A DNA stretch of 64,000 bases, taken from NCBI RefSeq assembly GCF_003386285.1, contig NZ_QPNC01000023.1, positions 33,428 to 97,427 on the forward strand. Direction: 5' to 3'. Positions 10,336 to 21,783 of this stretch are shown here, in pieces. The notes under the pieces are model-generated. The model made no database searches and had not been told where the DNA came from. It saw only the letters and a program-made list of their open reading frames with translations. Source of the DNA: Nocardiopsis sp. FIRDI 009 (GTDB taxonomy: Bacteria; Actinomycetota; Actinomycetes; Streptosporangiales; Streptosporangiaceae). Each line of letters opens with the position of its first letter. Position 1 is the first letter of the stretch. A program made the position numbers and the translations under genes.

Positions 10336-10788
10336 TCAACCGCCGTCCTGACCCCGTTGGGCGGCCAGCACGCCCACGGTCACCACACCCATCACGATCC
10401 CCCACGGGCCCAGGACCCACAGGAACCACGGGTAGCTGTTCTGTCCGGTGAGGAAGAGGATGAGCCAGATGACGAAGCACAGGACGTTGACGCCGCCGTA
10501 GAGGATCCACGGCACGAGCAAGGCCGGGTCGCGCATGCTGATCGGGGGCGCCACGGCGAACTCGGCGCCGCGGGGGGCGGAGCCGGGCAGGTCGGCGAGG
10601 TCGCGCTCGGGCAGGTCCCTGGTCACCTCCGCCAGCTCGCCGACGGTGCGTGCCTTGTACGCCTGCCCCAGGCGGTCGGTGAACTCCTCCTGGTCCAGCC
10701 GCCCCTGGGCGAACTGCTCCTGGAGGAGTCGGGCCACCCGGTCGCGTTCCTCGTCGGACGTCCGCATCGACGGAACCGGTTCGGACAC
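10336..10788 (-). CDS. DUF1707 (SHOCT-like) membrane protein
   Basis: 150 residues from the GTG at 10788, chosen because GAGG lies 8 bases upstream; an in-frame GTG at 10797 would add three residues. Residues ~8-63 are a DUF1707 domain (MRTSDEERDRVARLL, then GRLDQEEFTDRL and ARTVGELAEVTRDLP), found in many actinobacterial membrane proteins. Two membrane helices follow, near residues 90-115 and 120-142. The function of the family is not established. Its place after map is likely a small operon, as the genes share strand and the gap is 58 bases. Confidence 0.85.
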   Translation of the reverse strand: MSEPVPSMRTSDEERDRVARLLQEQFAQGRLDQEEFTDRLGQAYKARTVGELAEVTRDLPERDLADLPGSAPRGAEFAVAPPISMRDPALLVPWILYGGVNVLCFVIWLILFLTGQNSYPWFLWVLGPWGIVMGVVTVGVLAAQRGQDGG

Positions 10789-10846
10789 CGCGCACACCTC
10801 GCTTCTCCCCCGGAGGGCGCCACGCGCCGCGCGGCGCGGAAGGTCA

Positions 10847-11671
10847 CTACCAGGTCGGCTGAACGAACCCCATCTCCGCGATTTTATCGCGGTTGGACTC
10901 GCGTGCGGTCAGGACCAGCGGGCCCTCGGCGGTGATGGCCACCGAGTGCTCGAAGTGCGCCGCGCGCTTGCCGTCCCTGGTCACGACGGTCCAGTCGTCG
11001 TCGAGCGTGACCACGTCGTGCCTGCCGAGCGTGGTCATCGGCTCGATGGCCAGGCACATCCCCTCGACCAGGCGCTGGCCCTTGCCGCGCCGGCCGTAGT
11101 TGAGCACGTGCGGGTCCATGTGCATCTCGGTGCCGATGCCGTGGCCCCCGTACTCACGGACGTTGCCGTAGCCGCCGTGCTTGGAGATGTGGGCGGCGAT
11201 CGCGTGGCCGACGTCGCCCAGGCGCTTGCCCGGGCGCAGCTCGGCGATCCCCTTCCACATGGACTCCTCGCACACCTCCATCATCCGGAGGTCCTCCGGA
11301 CGGCCCTCGCCGACCGCGACGGTGATCGCCGAGTCGCCGTGCCAGCCGTCCAGGACGGCCCCGCAGTCGATGGAGATGATGTCGCCCTCGGCCAGCACCC
11401 GCTCGGCGCTGGGGATGCCGTGGACGACCTCCTCGTTGACCGAGGCGCAGATGGAGCCGGGGAAGCCGTGGTAGCCCTTGAACGACGGGACGGCGCCCGC
11501 GTCGCGGATCATCCTCTCCGCGATCGCGTCCAGCTCCAGGGTGGACACCCCGGGCCGCACCGCGGCCCGGAGGGTGTCCAGGGCACGGGCCACGACCTGG
11601 CCCGCCGCCCTCATCTTGGCGATCTGCTCCGGCGTCTTGATCTGCACGTCCGGTTCCGCCTTACGAAACAT
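10847..11671 (-). CDS. map: type I methionine aminopeptidase
   Basis: 274 residues from ATG 11671, which overlaps the adk stop by one base (TGATG). Removes the N-terminal methionine from new proteins. All five metal ligands are present: Asp102, Asp113, His177, Glu210 and Glu241 (ISIDCGAVLDGWHGDSA, EYGGHGIG, AIEPM, HFEHSVAI). Start of the protein ([20 protein letters not shown]) matches family members. Part of secY-adk-map, the normal end of the spc operon in Gram-positive bacteria. Confidence 0.98.
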   Translation of the reverse strand: MFRKAEPDVQIKTPEQIAKMRAAGQVVARALDTLRAAVRPGVSTLELDAIAERMIRDAGAVPSFKGYHGFPGSICASVNEEVVHGIPSAERVLAEGDIISIDCGAVLDGWHGDSAITVAVGEGRPEDLRMMEVCEESMWKGIAELRPGKRLGDVGHAIAAHISKHGGYGNVREYGGHGIGTEMHMDPHVLNYGRRGKGQRLVEGMCLAIEPMTTLGRHDVVTLDDDWTVVTRDGKRAAHFEHSVAITAEGPLVLTARESNRDKIAEMGFVQPTW

Positions 11672-12336
11672 CAGGAGCCGGCCTTCCCGACCTTCTCCTC
11701 GATGGCGGCCTTGGCGCGGGCCGTCACCTCCTCCACGGCACCCGCCGCGGCGATGGTGGACAGCAGACCCTCCGCCTCGTAGAACTCCACGAGCGGAGCG
11801 GTCTGCTCCCGGTAGACCTTGAGACGGTGGCGGATCGTCTCCTCGCGGTCGTCCTCGCGCTGGTAGAGCTCGGCGCCCTCGGTGTCGCAGCGGCCCGCCG
11901 TCCTGGGCGCGTCGTACTCCACGTGGTACACCCGACCGCACTCGGGGCACGAACGGCGGCCGGAGAGCCGCTTGACGACCTCGTCCTCGTCGACCCTCAG
12001 CTCCAGTACGACGTCGAGCCGTGTCCTGAGCTCGGCGAGCATCTCCTGGAGTTTCTCGGCCTGGGGGACGTTGCGGGGGAAACCGTCGAGCAGGAAGCCC
12101 GGCTTCGCGTCGTCCTGGGCCAGGCGGTCCTTGACCATGGCGTTCGTGACCTCGTCCGGGACGAGGTCGCCGCGGTCCATGTACTCCTTGGCCTTCTTGC
12201 CCAGCTCGGTACCGCCGCTGACGTTCGCCCGGAAGATGTCGCCCGTGGACACCTTGGGGACCGACAGCTCGGCCGCGAGGATCTGGGCCTGGGTGCCCTT
12301 ACCGGCCCCAGGGGGTCCCACCAATACTGCACGCAT
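11671..12336 (-). CDS. adk: adenylate kinase (zinc-lid type)
   Basis: 221 residues. Interconverts ATP + AMP and 2 ADP. The nucleotide loop [10 protein letters not shown] is at residues 7-16. The lid carries a metal site of the form CPEC...C-x2-E, resembling the Cys3-Asp zinc site of Bacillus adenylate kinase but with Glu in the fourth position. secY ends directly before its start (no gap) and map begins inside its stop, so the three are translationally coupled. Confidence 0.98.
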   Translation of the reverse strand: MRAVLVGPPGAGKGTQAQILAAELSVPKVSTGDIFRANVSGGTELGKKAKEYMDRGDLVPDEVTNAMVKDRLAQDDAKPGFLLDGFPRNVPQAEKLQEMLAELRTRLDVVLELRVDEDEVVKRLSGRRSCPECGRVYHVEYDAPRTAGRCDTEGAELYQREDDREETIRHRLKVYREQTAPLVEFYEAEGLLSTIAAAGAVEEVTARAKAAIEEKVGKAGS

Positions 12337-13650
12337 TTATCGCAGAAAACCTTCGTAGTTCCTCTGCTGGAGGTGACTCTCGATCTGCTTCACCGTGTCC
12401 AGCCCGACACCGACCATGATCAGCACGCTCGTACCGCCGAAGGCGAAGCTCATCGAGGCGCCGGTGGCGCCCAGAGCCACCATCGGCAGGAGAGCGATCA
12501 CGCCCAGGTACAGGGAGCCGGGGGTCGTCAGCCGCTTCAACACGTAGTCGAGGTACTCGGCGGTCGGACGCCCCGGTCGGATACCCGGGATGAACCCACC
12601 GTACTTCTTCATGTTGTCGGCGACCTCAACGGGGTTGAAGGTAATGGCCACGTAGAAGAAGGCGAAGCCGACGATCATGAGGAAGAACGTCGTCATGTAC
12701 ACGGGGTGGTCGCCGGTGAGGAAGTAACTCTGGAGCGTCCTGATGACGACGTTGTCCGACTCCGGACCCACGAGGTTGATGATCATCTGCGGCAGGAACA
12801 GCATCGACGAGGCGAAGATCACGGGGATGATGCCCGCCTGGTTGACCTTCAGCGGGATGTACGTGGAGCTGCCGCCGTACATCCGCCGGCCCACCATCCG
12901 CTTGGCGTACTGCACCGGGATGCGGCGCTGCGCCTGCTCCATGAAGATCACGGCGGTCACCAGCGCCAGGGCCGCGATGCAGATGATGATGAAGGCCCAG
13001 ACCGAGCGCTCCTCGTACATGCCCAGGATCGTCGACGGGAGCACCGCGATGACGGTCGTGAAGATCAGCAGCGACATGCCGTTGCCGACGCCGCGCTCGG
13101 TGATGAGCTCACCGAACCACATCACCAGCATCGTGCCCGCGGTCATGACGAAGACCATGGTGACCAGGGTGATGATGTCCTGGTTGGGCATGTAGGCCTG
13201 GACCGGAATGATCCCCTGGAACAGCAGGTTGGTCCGGGCCATCGCCACGATGCTGGTCGACTGCAGGACCGAGAGCATCAGGGTCAGGTAGCGGGTGTAC
13301 TGTGTGATCTTCGCCTGACCGGCCTGGCCCTCCTTCTTGAGGGCCTCCAGACGGGGGATCACCACCGTCAACAGGTTGATGATGATGCTCGCGGTGATGT
13401 AGGGCATGACCCCGAGCGCGAACACCGCCAGCTGCAACAGCGCACCGCCACTGAACAGGTTGACAAGGTCGTACACACCTGTGGCGTCACCGGCCTGCAG
13501 CGCCTCCATCTGGTCCCGGATCGCGGCCGAGTTGATGCCCGGCGCGGGAATGACCGCCCCCAGACGGAACAGCGTCAGGATGAACAGTGTGAACAGCAAC
13601 TTGTTGCGCAGATCGGGCGTGCGGAATGCACGGACGAACGCACCTAGCAC
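12337..13650 (-). CDS. secY: preprotein translocase channel subunit SecY
   Basis: 437 residues with ten hydrophobic helices, the signature block FRLGAVIPAPGI in the first helix region, PEADN-like Tyr-rich helix 2 region and the family GxxxxMYGGSSTYIPLKVNQAG stretch. Forms the membrane channel with SecE (gene at 44516) and SecG. Precedes adk with no gap. A strong hairpin lies between rplO and this gene, so secY may have extra control. Confidence 0.98.
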   Translation of the reverse strand: MLGAFVRAFRTPDLRNKLLFTLFILTLFRLGAVIPAPGINSAAIRDQMEALQAGDATGVYDLVNLFSGGALLQLAVFALGVMPYITASIIINLLTVVIPRLEALKKEGQAGQAKITQYTRYLTLMLSVLQSTSIVAMARTNLLFQGIIPVQAYMPNQDIITLVTMVFVMTAGTMLVMWFGELITERGVGNGMSLLIFTTVIAVLPSTILGMYEERSVWAFIIICIAALALVTAVIFMEQAQRRIPVQYAKRMVGRRMYGGSSTYIPLKVNQAGIIPVIFASSMLFLPQMIINLVGPESDNVVIRTLQSYFLTGDHPVYMTTFFLMIVGFAFFYVAITFNPVEVADNMKKYGGFIPGIRPGRPTAEYLDYVLKRLTTPGSLYLGVIALLPMVALGATGASMSFAFGGTSVLIMVGVGLDTVKQIESHLQQRNYEGFLR

Positions 13651-13861
13651 GTCTCCTCCTGCGCGATTTCGGCGGCGGAACGGGTTCCAGACATCGCGGC
13701 CGATCCTGAATCGTCGTAGATCGTCAGCACGGGGCTCCTGCCCCGTACTCGGAAGTACTCACATTACGTCAAGCGGGGGGTTCGAACAGATGGCACTGTA
13801 ACAGTCATCACCCCGGCGCGGCGGACCGACCGTCATAACGATCGCCACTCACAACGCGCGA

Positions 13862-13907
13862 GGGCGCCCGCCGGCGGGTCGGTCACTGACCTGCCGGGCG
13901 GGCGCCC
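13862..13907 (-). terminator. long hairpin between rplO and secY
   Basis: Arms of about 20 bases (outer GGGCGCCCGCC / GGCGGGCGCCC perfect, inner with a few G-T pairs). It lies 28 bases after the rplO stop. Either ends the ribosomal part of the spc operon or tunes read-through into secY-adk-map. Confidence 0.7.
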
Positions 13908-13934
13908 CCTGCAAACGCATCGCGGGGAAGACCC

Positions 13935-14399
13935 CTACAGCTCGGTGACGGAGCCACCGGCGGCGGTGATCTTCTCCTTCGCCGAGGCGGAGAACGCGTT
14001 CGCGCTCACCTGCACGGCGACGGTGATCTCACCGGTCCCCAGCACCTTGACGGGCTGGTTCTTGCGAACCGCGCCCTTGGCGACCAGGTCCTCGACCGTG
14101 ACCGTGCCACCCTCGGGGTAGAGCTCGGTCAGGCGGTCCAGGTTGACGACCTGGTAGGTCGTCTTGAACCGGGCGTTGCTGAAGCCCTTGAGCTTGGGCA
14201 CCCGCTTGATGAGCGGCATCTGGCCACCCTCGAAGCCGGGGCGCACGGTGCTGCGAGCCTTCGTGCCCTTGGTGCCCCGACCGGCGGTCTTGCCCTTGGA
14301 CGCCTCGCCGCGGCCCTTGCGGATCTTGGCCTTGTTGGCACCCGGGGCCGGCCGCAGGTGGTGCAGCTTGAGCAGCTCGTCGGGGTTGTAGTCGCTCAT
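13935..14399 (-). CDS. rplO: 50S ribosomal protein uL15 (L15)
   Basis: 154 residues: [15 protein letters not shown] start, then the Gly/Lys-rich [11 protein letters not shown] stretch and [18 protein letters not shown], all diagnostic. Late assembly protein of the large subunit. Its start overlaps the rpmD stop by 4 bases (ATGA). Confidence 0.99.
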   Translation of the reverse strand: MSDYNPDELLKLHHLRPAPGANKAKIRKGRGEASKGKTAGRGTKGTKARSTVRPGFEGGQMPLIKRVPKLKGFSNARFKTTYQVVNLDRLTELYPEGGTVTVEDLVAKGAVRKNQPVKVLGTGEITVAVQVSANAFSASAKEKITAAGGSVTEL

Positions 14400-14581
14400 T
14401 CGGCAACCTCCTCGACAGAGACGAGGTGCGAGACGATCGTGATCTGACCGCGAACCTCGGGACGGTCCTCACGGATGGTGGACTTGCCGATCCGGCCCAG
14501 GCCCAGCGTCTGGAGGGCAGCGTGCTGCTTCTCCTTGCCGCCGATCTTGGAACGGGTCTGCGTGATCTTGAGCTTGGCCAT
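14396..14581 (-). CDS. rpmD: 50S ribosomal protein uL30 (L30)
   Basis: 61 residues, single L30 ferredoxin-like domain ([29 protein letters not shown]). Overlaps rplO by 4 bases and follows rpsE by 2 bases. Confidence 0.98.
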   Translation of the reverse strand: MAKLKITQTRSKIGGKEKQHAALQTLGLGRIGKSTIREDRPEVRGQITIVSHLVSVEEVAE

Positions 14582-14583
14582 GG

Positions 14584-15186
14584 TCAGGCTCCTGCCTTCG
14601 CCTCAGCACGAGCACGCAGGAGCGCGGCCGGGGCGATGTCCTCGATCGGCAGGCCACGGCGGGCGGCGATCTCCTCGGGCTGGTTGAGGCCCTTCAGAGC
14701 GGCCACGGTGGCGTGCACGATGTTGAGCGGGTTGGACGAGCCGAGCGACTTGCTCAGGACGTCGTGGATGCCGGCGCACTCCAGGACGGCGCGCACGGGA
14801 CCGCCGGCGATGACACCGGTACCCGGGGCGGCCGGACGGAGCAGGACAACGCCCGCGGCGTCCTCGCCCTGGACCTGGTGCACGATCGTGCCCTGGACGC
14901 GGGGGACGCGGAAGAAGTTCTTCTTCGCCTCCTCGACACCCTTGGCGATCGCGGCCGGGACCTCCTTGGCCTTGCCGTAACCGACACCGACCATGCCGTT
15001 GCCGTCACCGACGACGACCAGGGCGGTGAAGGAGAAGCGACGGCCGCCCTTGACGACCTTCGCGACCCGGTTGATGGTCACGACCTTCTCGATGTAGGAG
15101 ACACCCTTGTCTGCGGCGCCGCCGCGGCGATCGTCACGGCGATCACGCCGCTCGCCACCGGCGCCGCGCCGCGGTGCTGCAGCCAT
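14584..15186 (-). CDS. rpsE: 30S ribosomal protein uS5 (S5)
   Basis: 200 residues. N-terminal ~30 residues are a Gly/Arg/Asp-rich extension; then [20 protein letters not shown] (the fidelity and spectinomycin loop, wild-type looking), [20 protein letters not shown] and [14 protein letters not shown]. Upstream SD-like GAAGAGGAACC. Lies between rplR and rpmD. Confidence 0.98.
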   Translation of the reverse strand: MAAAPRRGAGGERRDRRDDRRGGAADKGVSYIEKVVTINRVAKVVKGGRRFSFTALVVVGDGNGMVGVGYGKAKEVPAAIAKGVEEAKKNFFRVPRVQGTIVHQVQGEDAAGVVLLRPAAPGTGVIAGGPVRAVLECAGIHDVLSKSLGSSNPLNIVHATVAALKGLNQPEEIAARRGLPIEDIAPAALLRARAEAKAGA

Positions 15187-15236
15187 CAGTGGTTCCTCTT
15201 CTCGTGGTTGATGTTGCCAGGTACAGAGGTCATCGA

Positions 15237-15617
15237 CTAGAACTCCAGTCCGCCCTCGCGCGCCGCGTCGGCGAGCTTGGCGATACGGCCGGCGTACTGG
15301 TTCCCGCCGCGGTCGAACACGACCTGGGTGATGCCGGCGTCCTTCGCGCGCTGCGCGAGGAGCTGGCCCACCTTGACCGACCGGTCGGACTTGGTGCCCT
15401 CAAGCCCGCGGACATCGGGCTCGACGGAGGACGCGGCGGCCAGCGTGTGGCCCTTCGTGTCGTCGATGATCTGCGCGACGATGTGCTTGGAGGAGCGGAA
15501 CACGGCCAGACGCGGACGCTCGGCGGTGCCCACGACCTTCTTGCGGACGCGGAACTGGCGGCGCGCACGGGAGGTGGCGCGCTTGGCGGTCCGCTTGCGG
15601 CTCACGGTGATGCCCAT
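15237..15617 (-). CDS. rplR: 50S ribosomal protein uL18 (L18)
   Basis: 126 residues. [20 protein letters not shown] is the basic 5S rRNA-binding part; [20 protein letters not shown] and the end REGGLEF are conserved. Stands 2 bases after rplF. Confidence 0.99.
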   Translation of the reverse strand: MGITVSRKRTAKRATSRARRQFRVRKKVVGTAERPRLAVFRSSKHIVAQIIDDTKGHTLAAASSVEPDVRGLEGTKSDRSVKVGQLLAQRAKDAGITQVVFDRGGNQYAGRIAKLADAAREGGLEF

Positions 15618-15619
15618 GC

Positions 15620-16159
15620 CTACTTACCAGCCTTTCCGGCCTTGCGGCGGATGTGCTCACCCTGGTACCGCACGCCCTTGGCCTTGTACGGGTCAGGCTT
15701 GCGCAGACCGCGGATGTTCGCGGCGACCTGGCCCACCAGCTGCTTGTCGATGCCCTCGACGTGGAGGAGCGTCGGCTTCTCGACGCGGAACTTGATGCCC
15801 TCGGGGGGCTCCACCACGACGGGGTGGCTGTAGCCCAGCGAGAACTCCAGGTTGGCGCCGCGGGCCTGGACGCGGTAACCCACACCGTGGATCTCCAGCG
15901 TCTTGGAGTAGCCCTCGGAGACACCCTTGATGAGGTTGGCGATCAGCGCACGGGTCAGACCGTGCAGCGACCGGTTCTCCGGCTTGTCGTCGGGACGCAC
16001 CACCGTGATCAGGCCGTCCTCGTCCTTGGTGACGGTGATCGGCTCAGCGATGGTGTGCTTCAGTTCGCCCTTCGGCCCCTTGACAGTGACGTCTTGCCCG
16101 TCAATCGTGACTTCGACGCCCTTGGGGACCGAGATCGGCAGTCGACCGATACGCGACAT
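15620..16159 (-). CDS. rplF: 50S ribosomal protein uL6 (L6)
   Basis: 179 residues, two L6 repeats ([17 protein letters not shown] start; [40 protein letters not shown] signature). Binds near the factor-binding site. Confidence 0.99.
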   Translation of the reverse strand: MSRIGRLPISVPKGVEVTIDGQDVTVKGPKGELKHTIAEPITVTKDEDGLITVVRPDDKPENRSLHGLTRALIANLIKGVSEGYSKTLEIHGVGYRVQARGANLEFSLGYSHPVVVEPPEGIKFRVEKPTLLHVEGIDKQLVGQVAANIRGLRKPDPYKAKGVRYQGEHIRRKAGKAGK

Positions 16160-16176
16160 GCTTCAATCTCTCCCTG

Positions 16177-16575
16177 TTACCAGACGTAGGCGAGGACTTC
16201 GCCGCCAACGCCACGCTTCTTGGCCTGCTTGTCGGTCATCAGGCCACCGGACGTCGAAATGATCGCCACGCCGAGGCCGCCCAGCACCCGGGGCAGGTTC
16301 TCCTTCTTCGCGTACACCCGCAGACCGGGCTTGGAGACCCGGCGGATGCCCGCGATGGAGCGCTCACGGGTGGGGCCGTACTTCAGGTCCAGGACGAGGC
16401 TCTTGCCCACGGCGGCCTCTTCGGTCCGCCAGCCCTGGATGAAGCCCTCCTGCTGGAGGATCTCGGCGATGTGCGCCTTGATCTTGGAATACGGCATCGT
16501 CACGGTGTCGTGGTACGCCGAATTCGCGTTACGCAGACGCGTCAGCATGTCTGCGATCGGGTCGGTCATCGTCAT
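16177..16575 (-). CDS. rpsH: 30S ribosomal protein uS8 (S8)
   Basis: 132 residues from ATG 16575 ([18 protein letters not shown]), with AAGGG 10 bases upstream; a second in-frame ATG lies two codons later. The C-terminal [20 protein letters not shown] motif is diagnostic. Key central-domain assembly protein and, in other bacteria, the repressor of the spc operon. Confidence 0.98.
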   Translation of the reverse strand: MTMTDPIADMLTRLRNANSAYHDTVTMPYSKIKAHIAEILQQEGFIQGWRTEEAAVGKSLVLDLKYGPTRERSIAGIRRVSKPGLRVYAKKENLPRVLGGLGVAIISTSGGLMTDKQAKKRGVGGEVLAYVW

Positions 16576-16737
16576 GGCCGACTGGCCCTTCCTCACCGCG
16601 GTTTCCGAGTGCGGGCCTTCCCAGAGCCTGTCCCCGCACGGGCGTACCCGTGGAGGTGCACAACCGGACCTACGGCGTGGTCGTGGGCACCGCGATCCCG
16701 AGAGGGACTGCCGTGCCCTGATGGTTGGATGGTGCCA

Positions 16738-16764
16738 GACCGTTCCCGACGTGTGGGAACGGTC
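16738..16764 (-). terminator. hairpin in the rpsN-rpsH spacer
   Basis: Perfect 10-bp stem (GACCGTTCCC / GGGAACGGTC) with a 7-base loop inside an unusually long 281-base gap in the ribosomal operon. The rest of the gap (16576-16856) holds another GC-rich imperfect hairpin near 16801-16848 but no gene. A likely attenuator or S8-binding control region; no promoter was convincing. Confidence 0.5.
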
Positions 16765-16856
16765 ACTGCTGTTGAGCCGGTGAGCGGCGGCTCCGGGGGG
16801 CGGCCCCGCGGTGCTCTCCCCTACGGGAGCGCGGACGGGGCCGGCCCCACCGGGAA

Positions 16857-17042
16857 CTACCAGCTCGACTTGGCGATACCGGGCAGCTCGCCCCGGTGGG
16901 CCATCTCGCGGAAGCAGATGCGGCAGAGGCCGAACTTCCGGTAGACGGCGCGGGGGCGGCCGCACCGCGAGCATCGAGTATACGCGCGAACGGCGAACTT
17001 CGGCTTGCGGGCCGCCTTCGCGATCAGGGACTTCTTAGCCAT
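16857..17042 (-). CDS. rpsZ: 30S ribosomal protein uS14, zinc type
   Basis: 61 residues, the short zinc form. CSRC and CRIC bind zinc; [20 protein letters not shown] is the family signature. Zinc-free paralogues exist in many actinobacteria but none lies in this window. Between rplE and rpsH in the spc operon. Confidence 0.98.
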   Translation of the reverse strand: MAKKSLIAKAARKPKFAVRAYTRCSRCGRPRAVYRKFGLCRICFREMAHRGELPGIAKSSW

Positions 17043-17055
17043 CTTGCGTTACCCC

Positions 17056-17631
17056 TCAGGCTTCCTTGAACGGGAAACCGAGCCGCTTGAGCAGGCTGCG
17101 GCCCTGGTCGTCGTTGGTCGCCGTGGTGACGACCGTGATGTCCATGCCACGCTGCCGGTCGACCTTGTCCGGGTCCACCTCGTGGAACATGACCTGCTCG
17201 GTCAGACCGAAGGTGTAGTTCCCGTTCCCGTCGAACTGCTTCGGGGACAGACCGCGGAAGTCCCGGATCCGGGGCAGGGCCAGGGAGAGCATCCGGTCGA
17301 GGAACTCCCACATCCGGTCGCCGCGCAGCGTGACGCTGGCGCCGATCGGCTGCCCCTCGCGCAGCTTGAACTGCGCGATGGAGTTCTTCGCGCGGTTGAT
17401 CCGCGGCTTCTGCCCGGTGATCGCCGACAGGTCGGCGACCGCGCCCTGGATCAGCTTCGCGTCCCGCGCCGCCTCGCCGACACCCATGTTGACCACGATC
17501 TTCGTCAGACCGGGGATCTGCATGACGTTGGTGAGCTCGAACTCCTCCTTGAGGGCGGGAGCGATCTCGTTACGGTACTTCTCCTTCAGCCGCGGCATCG
17601 GAGGGACCGTGATGTCGTTGGTGACCGTCAT
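17056..17631 (-). CDS. rplE: 50S ribosomal protein uL5 (L5)
   Basis: 191 residues: [19 protein letters not shown] and [19 protein letters not shown] block, with [12 protein letters not shown] near the end. Binds 5S rRNA and contacts P-site tRNA. Start overlaps the rplX stop by one base. Confidence 0.99.
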   Translation of the reverse strand: MTVTNDITVPPMPRLKEKYRNEIAPALKEEFELTNVMQIPGLTKIVVNMGVGEAARDAKLIQGAVADLSAITGQKPRINRAKNSIAQFKLREGQPIGASVTLRGDRMWEFLDRMLSLALPRIRDFRGLSPKQFDGNGNYTFGLTEQVMFHEVDPDKVDRQRGMDITVVTTATNDDQGRSLLKRLGFPFKEA

Positions 17632-17936
17632 CAGATGTCCTTACCAGTGCGGCGGGAGACCCGAACCTTGGTTCCGTCTTCCTCGAAGCGGTAGCCCACC
17701 CGGGTAGGCTTGCCGTCCTCCGCGAGCGCGACGTTGCTCACGTGGATCGGGGCCTCCTTGGTGACGACCTCGCCCTGCTGGCCGCCCGCCGGGTTGGCCT
17801 TCCTGTGCTTCTTGACCAGGTTGACGCCCTCGACGACGACACGGTCCTCACGCGGGAGGGCCTTGACGACCTTCCCGGTGGCACCCTTGTCCTTGCCGGC
17901 GATGACGATGACCTCGTCGCCAGATTTGATCTTCAT
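17631..17936 (-). CDS. rplX: 50S ribosomal protein uL24 (L24)
   Basis: 101 residues with the KOW motif near the start ([18 protein letters not shown]) and [20 protein letters not shown] at the end. Initiates large-subunit assembly. Stands 3 bases after rplN. Confidence 0.99.
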   Translation of the reverse strand: MKIKSGDEVIVIAGKDKGATGKVVKALPREDRVVVEGVNLVKKHRKANPAGGQQGEVVTKEAPIHVSNVALAEDGKPTRVGYRFEEDGTKVRVSRRTGKDI

Positions 17937-17939
17937 CGC

Positions 17940-18308
17940 CTACAGCACCTCCGGCGCCAGCGAAATGATGCGCATGTACTTCTTGTCCCGCAGCTCGCGC
18001 CCGACCGGGCCGAAGATACGGGTGCCTCGCGGGTCCCCACCGTCCTTGATGAGCACGGCAGCGTTCTCATCGAAGCGGATGTAGGAGCCGTCGGGCCGGC
18101 GGCGCTCCTTGACGGTGCGCACGACAACGGCCTTGACGACGTCGCCCTTCTTGACTCCAGCGCCAGGCAGGGCGTCCTTCACCGTGGCGACGATCGTGTC
18201 GCCGATCCCGGCGTAGCGCCGACCCGAGCCACCGAGAACACGGATGGTGAGGATCTCCTTGGCACCCGTGTTGTCGGCGACCTTGAGTCGCGACTCCTGC
18301 TGAATCAC
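17940..18308 (-). CDS. rplN: 50S ribosomal protein uL14 (L14)
   Basis: 122 residues from GTG 18308 ([18 protein letters not shown]); the frame is open further upstream but without homology. Ends with the conserved [14 protein letters not shown]. Forms part of the bridge to the 30S subunit. Confidence 0.98.
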   Translation of the reverse strand: MIQQESRLKVADNTGAKEILTIRVLGGSGRRYAGIGDTIVATVKDALPGAGVKKGDVVKAVVVRTVKERRRPDGSYIRFDENAAVLIKDGGDPRGTRIFGPVGRELRDKKYMRIISLAPEVL

Positions 18309-18412
18309 GTCTGCTCCTGATGTGATGCGTGCGGTCCACTGCCGCACGGCTAGGTGGTCTCACCCCTCGCGCCGGCGGCCGACACCGAGTGTCGGCCGCC
18401 GACAGGCCGGGG

Positions 18413-18685
18413 TTACTTAGCCTTCTCCAGGATCTCCACGACGCGCCAACGCTTCGTCGCGGAGAGCGGCCGGGTCTCCATCAAACGGACCCGGTCACCG
18501 ACGCCACAGGAGTTCGCCTCGTCGTGCGCCTTGTACTTGGTCGTCCGACGGATGACCTTGCCGTACAGGGCGTGCTTGACGCGGTCCTCGACCTCGACAA
18601 CGACGGTCTTGTCCATCTTGTCGCTGACGACGTAGCCCTCGCGCACCTTGCGGTAGTTGCGGGTCGCGGTCTGGTTCTCACTCAT
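18413..18685 (-). CDS. rpsQ: 30S ribosomal protein uS17 (S17)
   Basis: 90 residues. Small OB-fold protein: [20 protein letters not shown] and [19 protein letters not shown] are the signatures. Overlaps rpmC by 4 bases. A gap of 104 bases separates it from rplN. Confidence 0.99.
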   Translation of the reverse strand: MSENQTATRNYRKVREGYVVSDKMDKTVVVEVEDRVKHALYGKVIRRTTKYKAHDEANSCGVGDRVRLMETRPLSATKRWRVVEILEKAK

Positions 18686-18936
18686 TCGGCTGCTTCCTTC
18701 GTCTCCTCAGCCGACTCACCAGACAGCGGGACGATGCCCAGCTCGTGCTCCCGCAGGACCGTGTAGATCCGCGCGATCTCACGCTTCACGGTACGCAGAC
18801 GGCTGTGGTTGTCGAGCTGGCCGGTGGCGGCCTGGAAGCGGAGGTTGAAGAGCTCGGTCTTCGCTTCCTTGAGCTTGCCGACCAGGTCCTCGACGGACTG
18901 GTCACGCAGCTCGTGGGCAGTCACGGACTTCGCCAT
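18682..18936 (-). CDS. rpmC: 50S ribosomal protein uL29 (L29)
   Basis: 84 residues from ATG 18936 ([14 protein letters not shown]), which overlaps the rplP stop as TGATG; an in-frame GTG directly before it is possible. [20 protein letters not shown] is diagnostic. The acidic C-terminal tail (~15 residues) is an actinobacterial feature. Lies at the tunnel exit. Confidence 0.97.
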   Translation of the reverse strand: MAKSVTAHELRDQSVEDLVGKLKEAKTELFNLRFQAATGQLDNHSRLRTVKREIARIYTVLREHELGIVPLSGESAEETKEAAE

Positions 18937-19349
18937 CACTCCCCCTCCCGCTTAACAAACTTGCACTTCATCGGGAGCTTGTGCATCGCACGGCGCATAG
19001 CCTCCTTGGCCACCGCCTCGGGCACGCCCGACAGCTCGAACATCACGCGCCCGGGCTTGACCGGCGCGACCCACCACTCGGGCGAACCCTTACCGGAACC
19101 CATGCGGACCTCGGCGGGCTTCTTCGTCAGCGGGCGGTCCGGGAAGATGTTGATCCACACCTTGCCGCCACGCTTGATGTGCCGCGTCATGGCGATACGA
19201 GCCGCCTCGATCTGGCGGTTCGTCACGTAGGCCGCGTCCAGCGCCTGGATGCCGTACTCACCGAAGGTCACCGTGGTACCGCCCTTGGCCTTGCCACGAA
19301 GGTCCGGGTGGTGCTGCTTACGGTACTTGACCTTACGAGGAATAAGCAC
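18936..19349 (-). CDS. rplP: 50S ribosomal protein uL16 (L16)
   Basis: 137 residues, [20 protein letters not shown] start; [20 protein letters not shown] and [18 protein letters not shown] signatures. Contacts the A-site tRNA. Confidence 0.99.
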   Translation of the reverse strand: MLIPRKVKYRKQHHPDLRGKAKGGTTVTFGEYGIQALDAAYVTNRQIEAARIAMTRHIKRGGKVWINIFPDRPLTKKPAEVRMGSGKGSPEWWVAPVKPGRVMFELSGVPEAVAKEAMRRAMHKLPMKCKFVKREGE

Positions 19350-19352
19350 TGG

Positions 19353-20155
<803 letters not shown>

Positions 20156-20156
<1 letters not shown>

Positions 20157-20524
20157 TATCGGGTCCTTTCCTTCGTCTTGGACGAGGCGCCCGAGTTCTC
20201 AGCGACGACCACGGTGATGTGGCTCGTGCGCTTGGTCACCCGGAAGGCGCGGCCGAAGCCTCGCGGACGAATGCGCTTCAGGGTCGGACCCTCGTCCACC
20301 CACGCGCGCTCGACCACCAGCGTCTCACGGTCCAGCTTGTCATTGTGCTCAGCGTTGGCGATGGCACTGGCCAGTACCTTGCCAACAGGCTCGCTCGCCG
20401 ACTGGGGCGCGAACCGGAGCACCGCCTGTGCCTCGTCAGCGGGCAACCCGCGAATAAGGTCCACCACCCGGCGGGCCTTCCGGGGCGTAACACGGACGAA
20501 CCGTGCCTGAGCCCTCGTTCCCAT
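20156..20524 (-). CDS. rplV: 50S ribosomal protein uL22 (L22)
   Basis: 122 residues from ATG 20524 ([20 protein letters not shown]), with GAGGGA 7 bases upstream; an ATG six codons further up is not favoured. Its long loop ([20 protein letters not shown]) lines the exit tunnel near the macrolide site and looks wild type. Confidence 0.97.
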
Positions 20525-20596
20525 CGCTTTTCCCTCGCTCACGGAAATTCATCTCCACTCACCGTGGAGAAATGGTTCTTACTCCTGCTGCAACCG

Positions 20597-20875
20597 CTAA
20601 CGGCGGCTACGGCGGTCTTCCTTGACGTGGCTGCGGAAAGTACGCGTGGGAGCGAACTCGCCGAGCTTGTGGCCGACCATCGACTCGGACACGAACACGG
20701 GGACGTGCTTGCGACCGTCGTGGACGGCGATCGTGTGGCCGATCATCTCCGGGACGATCATGGACCGCCGGGACCACGTCTTGATGACGTTCTTGGTCCC
20801 CTTCTCGTTCTGCGCTTCCACCTTCTTGATCAGGTGGTCGTCGACGAAGGGACCCTTCTTCAGGCTACGTGGCAT
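20597..20875 (-). CDS. rpsS: 30S ribosomal protein uS19 (S19)
   Basis: 92 residues, [40 protein letters not shown] is the family signature. Small-subunit head protein. Confidence 0.99.
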   Translation of the reverse strand: MPRSLKKGPFVDDHLIKKVEAQNEKGTKNVIKTWSRRSMIVPEMIGHTIAVHDGRKHVPVFVSESMVGHKLGEFAPTRTFRSHVKEDRRSRR

Positions 20876-20887
20876 CAGACGTGCTCC

Positions 20888-21727
20888 TTACCGCTTCTTC
20901 TTACCGCTACGCCGACGCCGCACGATGAGCTTGTCGCTGGCCTTGTTCTTGGCCCGGGTCCGGCCTTCCTTCTTACCCCAGGGGCTGACCGGGTGCCGAC
21001 CACCGGAGGTCTTGCCCTCACCACCACCGTGCGGGTGGTCAACCGGGTTCATGACCACACCACGGACGGTGGGGCGCTTGCCCTTCCACCGCGAGCGGCC
21101 GGCCTTACCCCAGTTGATGTTGGACTGCTCGGCGTTGCCGACCTGTCCGACGGTCGCGCGGCAGGTGATCTCCACCATGCGCATCTCGCCGGAGGGCATA
21201 CGCAGCGTGGCGTACCCGCCCTCCTTGGCCAGGAGCTGGATCTGGGATCCCGCGGAGCGGCCGAGCTTGGCACCGCCACCGGGCTTGAGCTCCACCGCGT
21301 GCACGAACGTACCCGTGGGGATGTTGCGCAGCGGGAGGCAGTTGCCCGGCTTGATGTCCGACTGCGGACCGTTCTCGACGCGGTCGCCCTGCTTGAGGCC
21401 GGCGGGCGCCAGGATGTAGCGCTTCTCGCCGTCCACGTAGTGCAGCAGGGCGATGCGGGCCGTGCGGTTCGGGTCGTACTCGATGTGCGCGACCTTGGCC
21501 GGCACGCCGTCCTTGTCGTGGCGACGGAAGTCGATCACGCGGTAGGCGCGCTTGTGACCGCCACCCTGGTGGCGGGCGGTGATGCGGCCGTGGCCGTTAC
21601 GCCCGCCCTTGGAGTGCAGCGGACGCACCAGGGACTTCTCCGGCTCCGAGCGCGTGATCTCGACGAAGTCGCTCACGCTGGAACCGCGACGACCCGGTGT
21701 CGTCGGCTTGTACTTACGAATGCCCAT
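20888..21727 (-). CDS. rplB: 50S ribosomal protein uL2 (L2)
   Basis: 279 residues. Includes [20 protein letters not shown] and the C-terminal signature [19 protein letters not shown] with the conserved histidine near the peptidyl-transferase centre. Essential for subunit joining. Between rplW and rpsS. Confidence 0.99.
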   Translation of the reverse strand: MGIRKYKPTTPGRRGSSVSDFVEITRSEPEKSLVRPLHSKGGRNGHGRITARHQGGGHKRAYRVIDFRRHDKDGVPAKVAHIEYDPNRTARIALLHYVDGEKRYILAPAGLKQGDRVENGPQSDIKPGNCLPLRNIPTGTFVHAVELKPGGGAKLGRSAGSQIQLLAKEGGYATLRMPSGEMRMVEITCRATVGQVGNAEQSNINWGKAGRSRWKGKRPTVRGVVMNPVDHPHGGGEGKTSGGRHPVSPWGKKEGRTRAKNKASDKLIVRRRRSGKKKR

Positions 21728-21783
21728 CTTCTTCGCGCATTCCTTTACGTGTTACTTGGTGTGTAGCGGTCAGACCCGGAAGG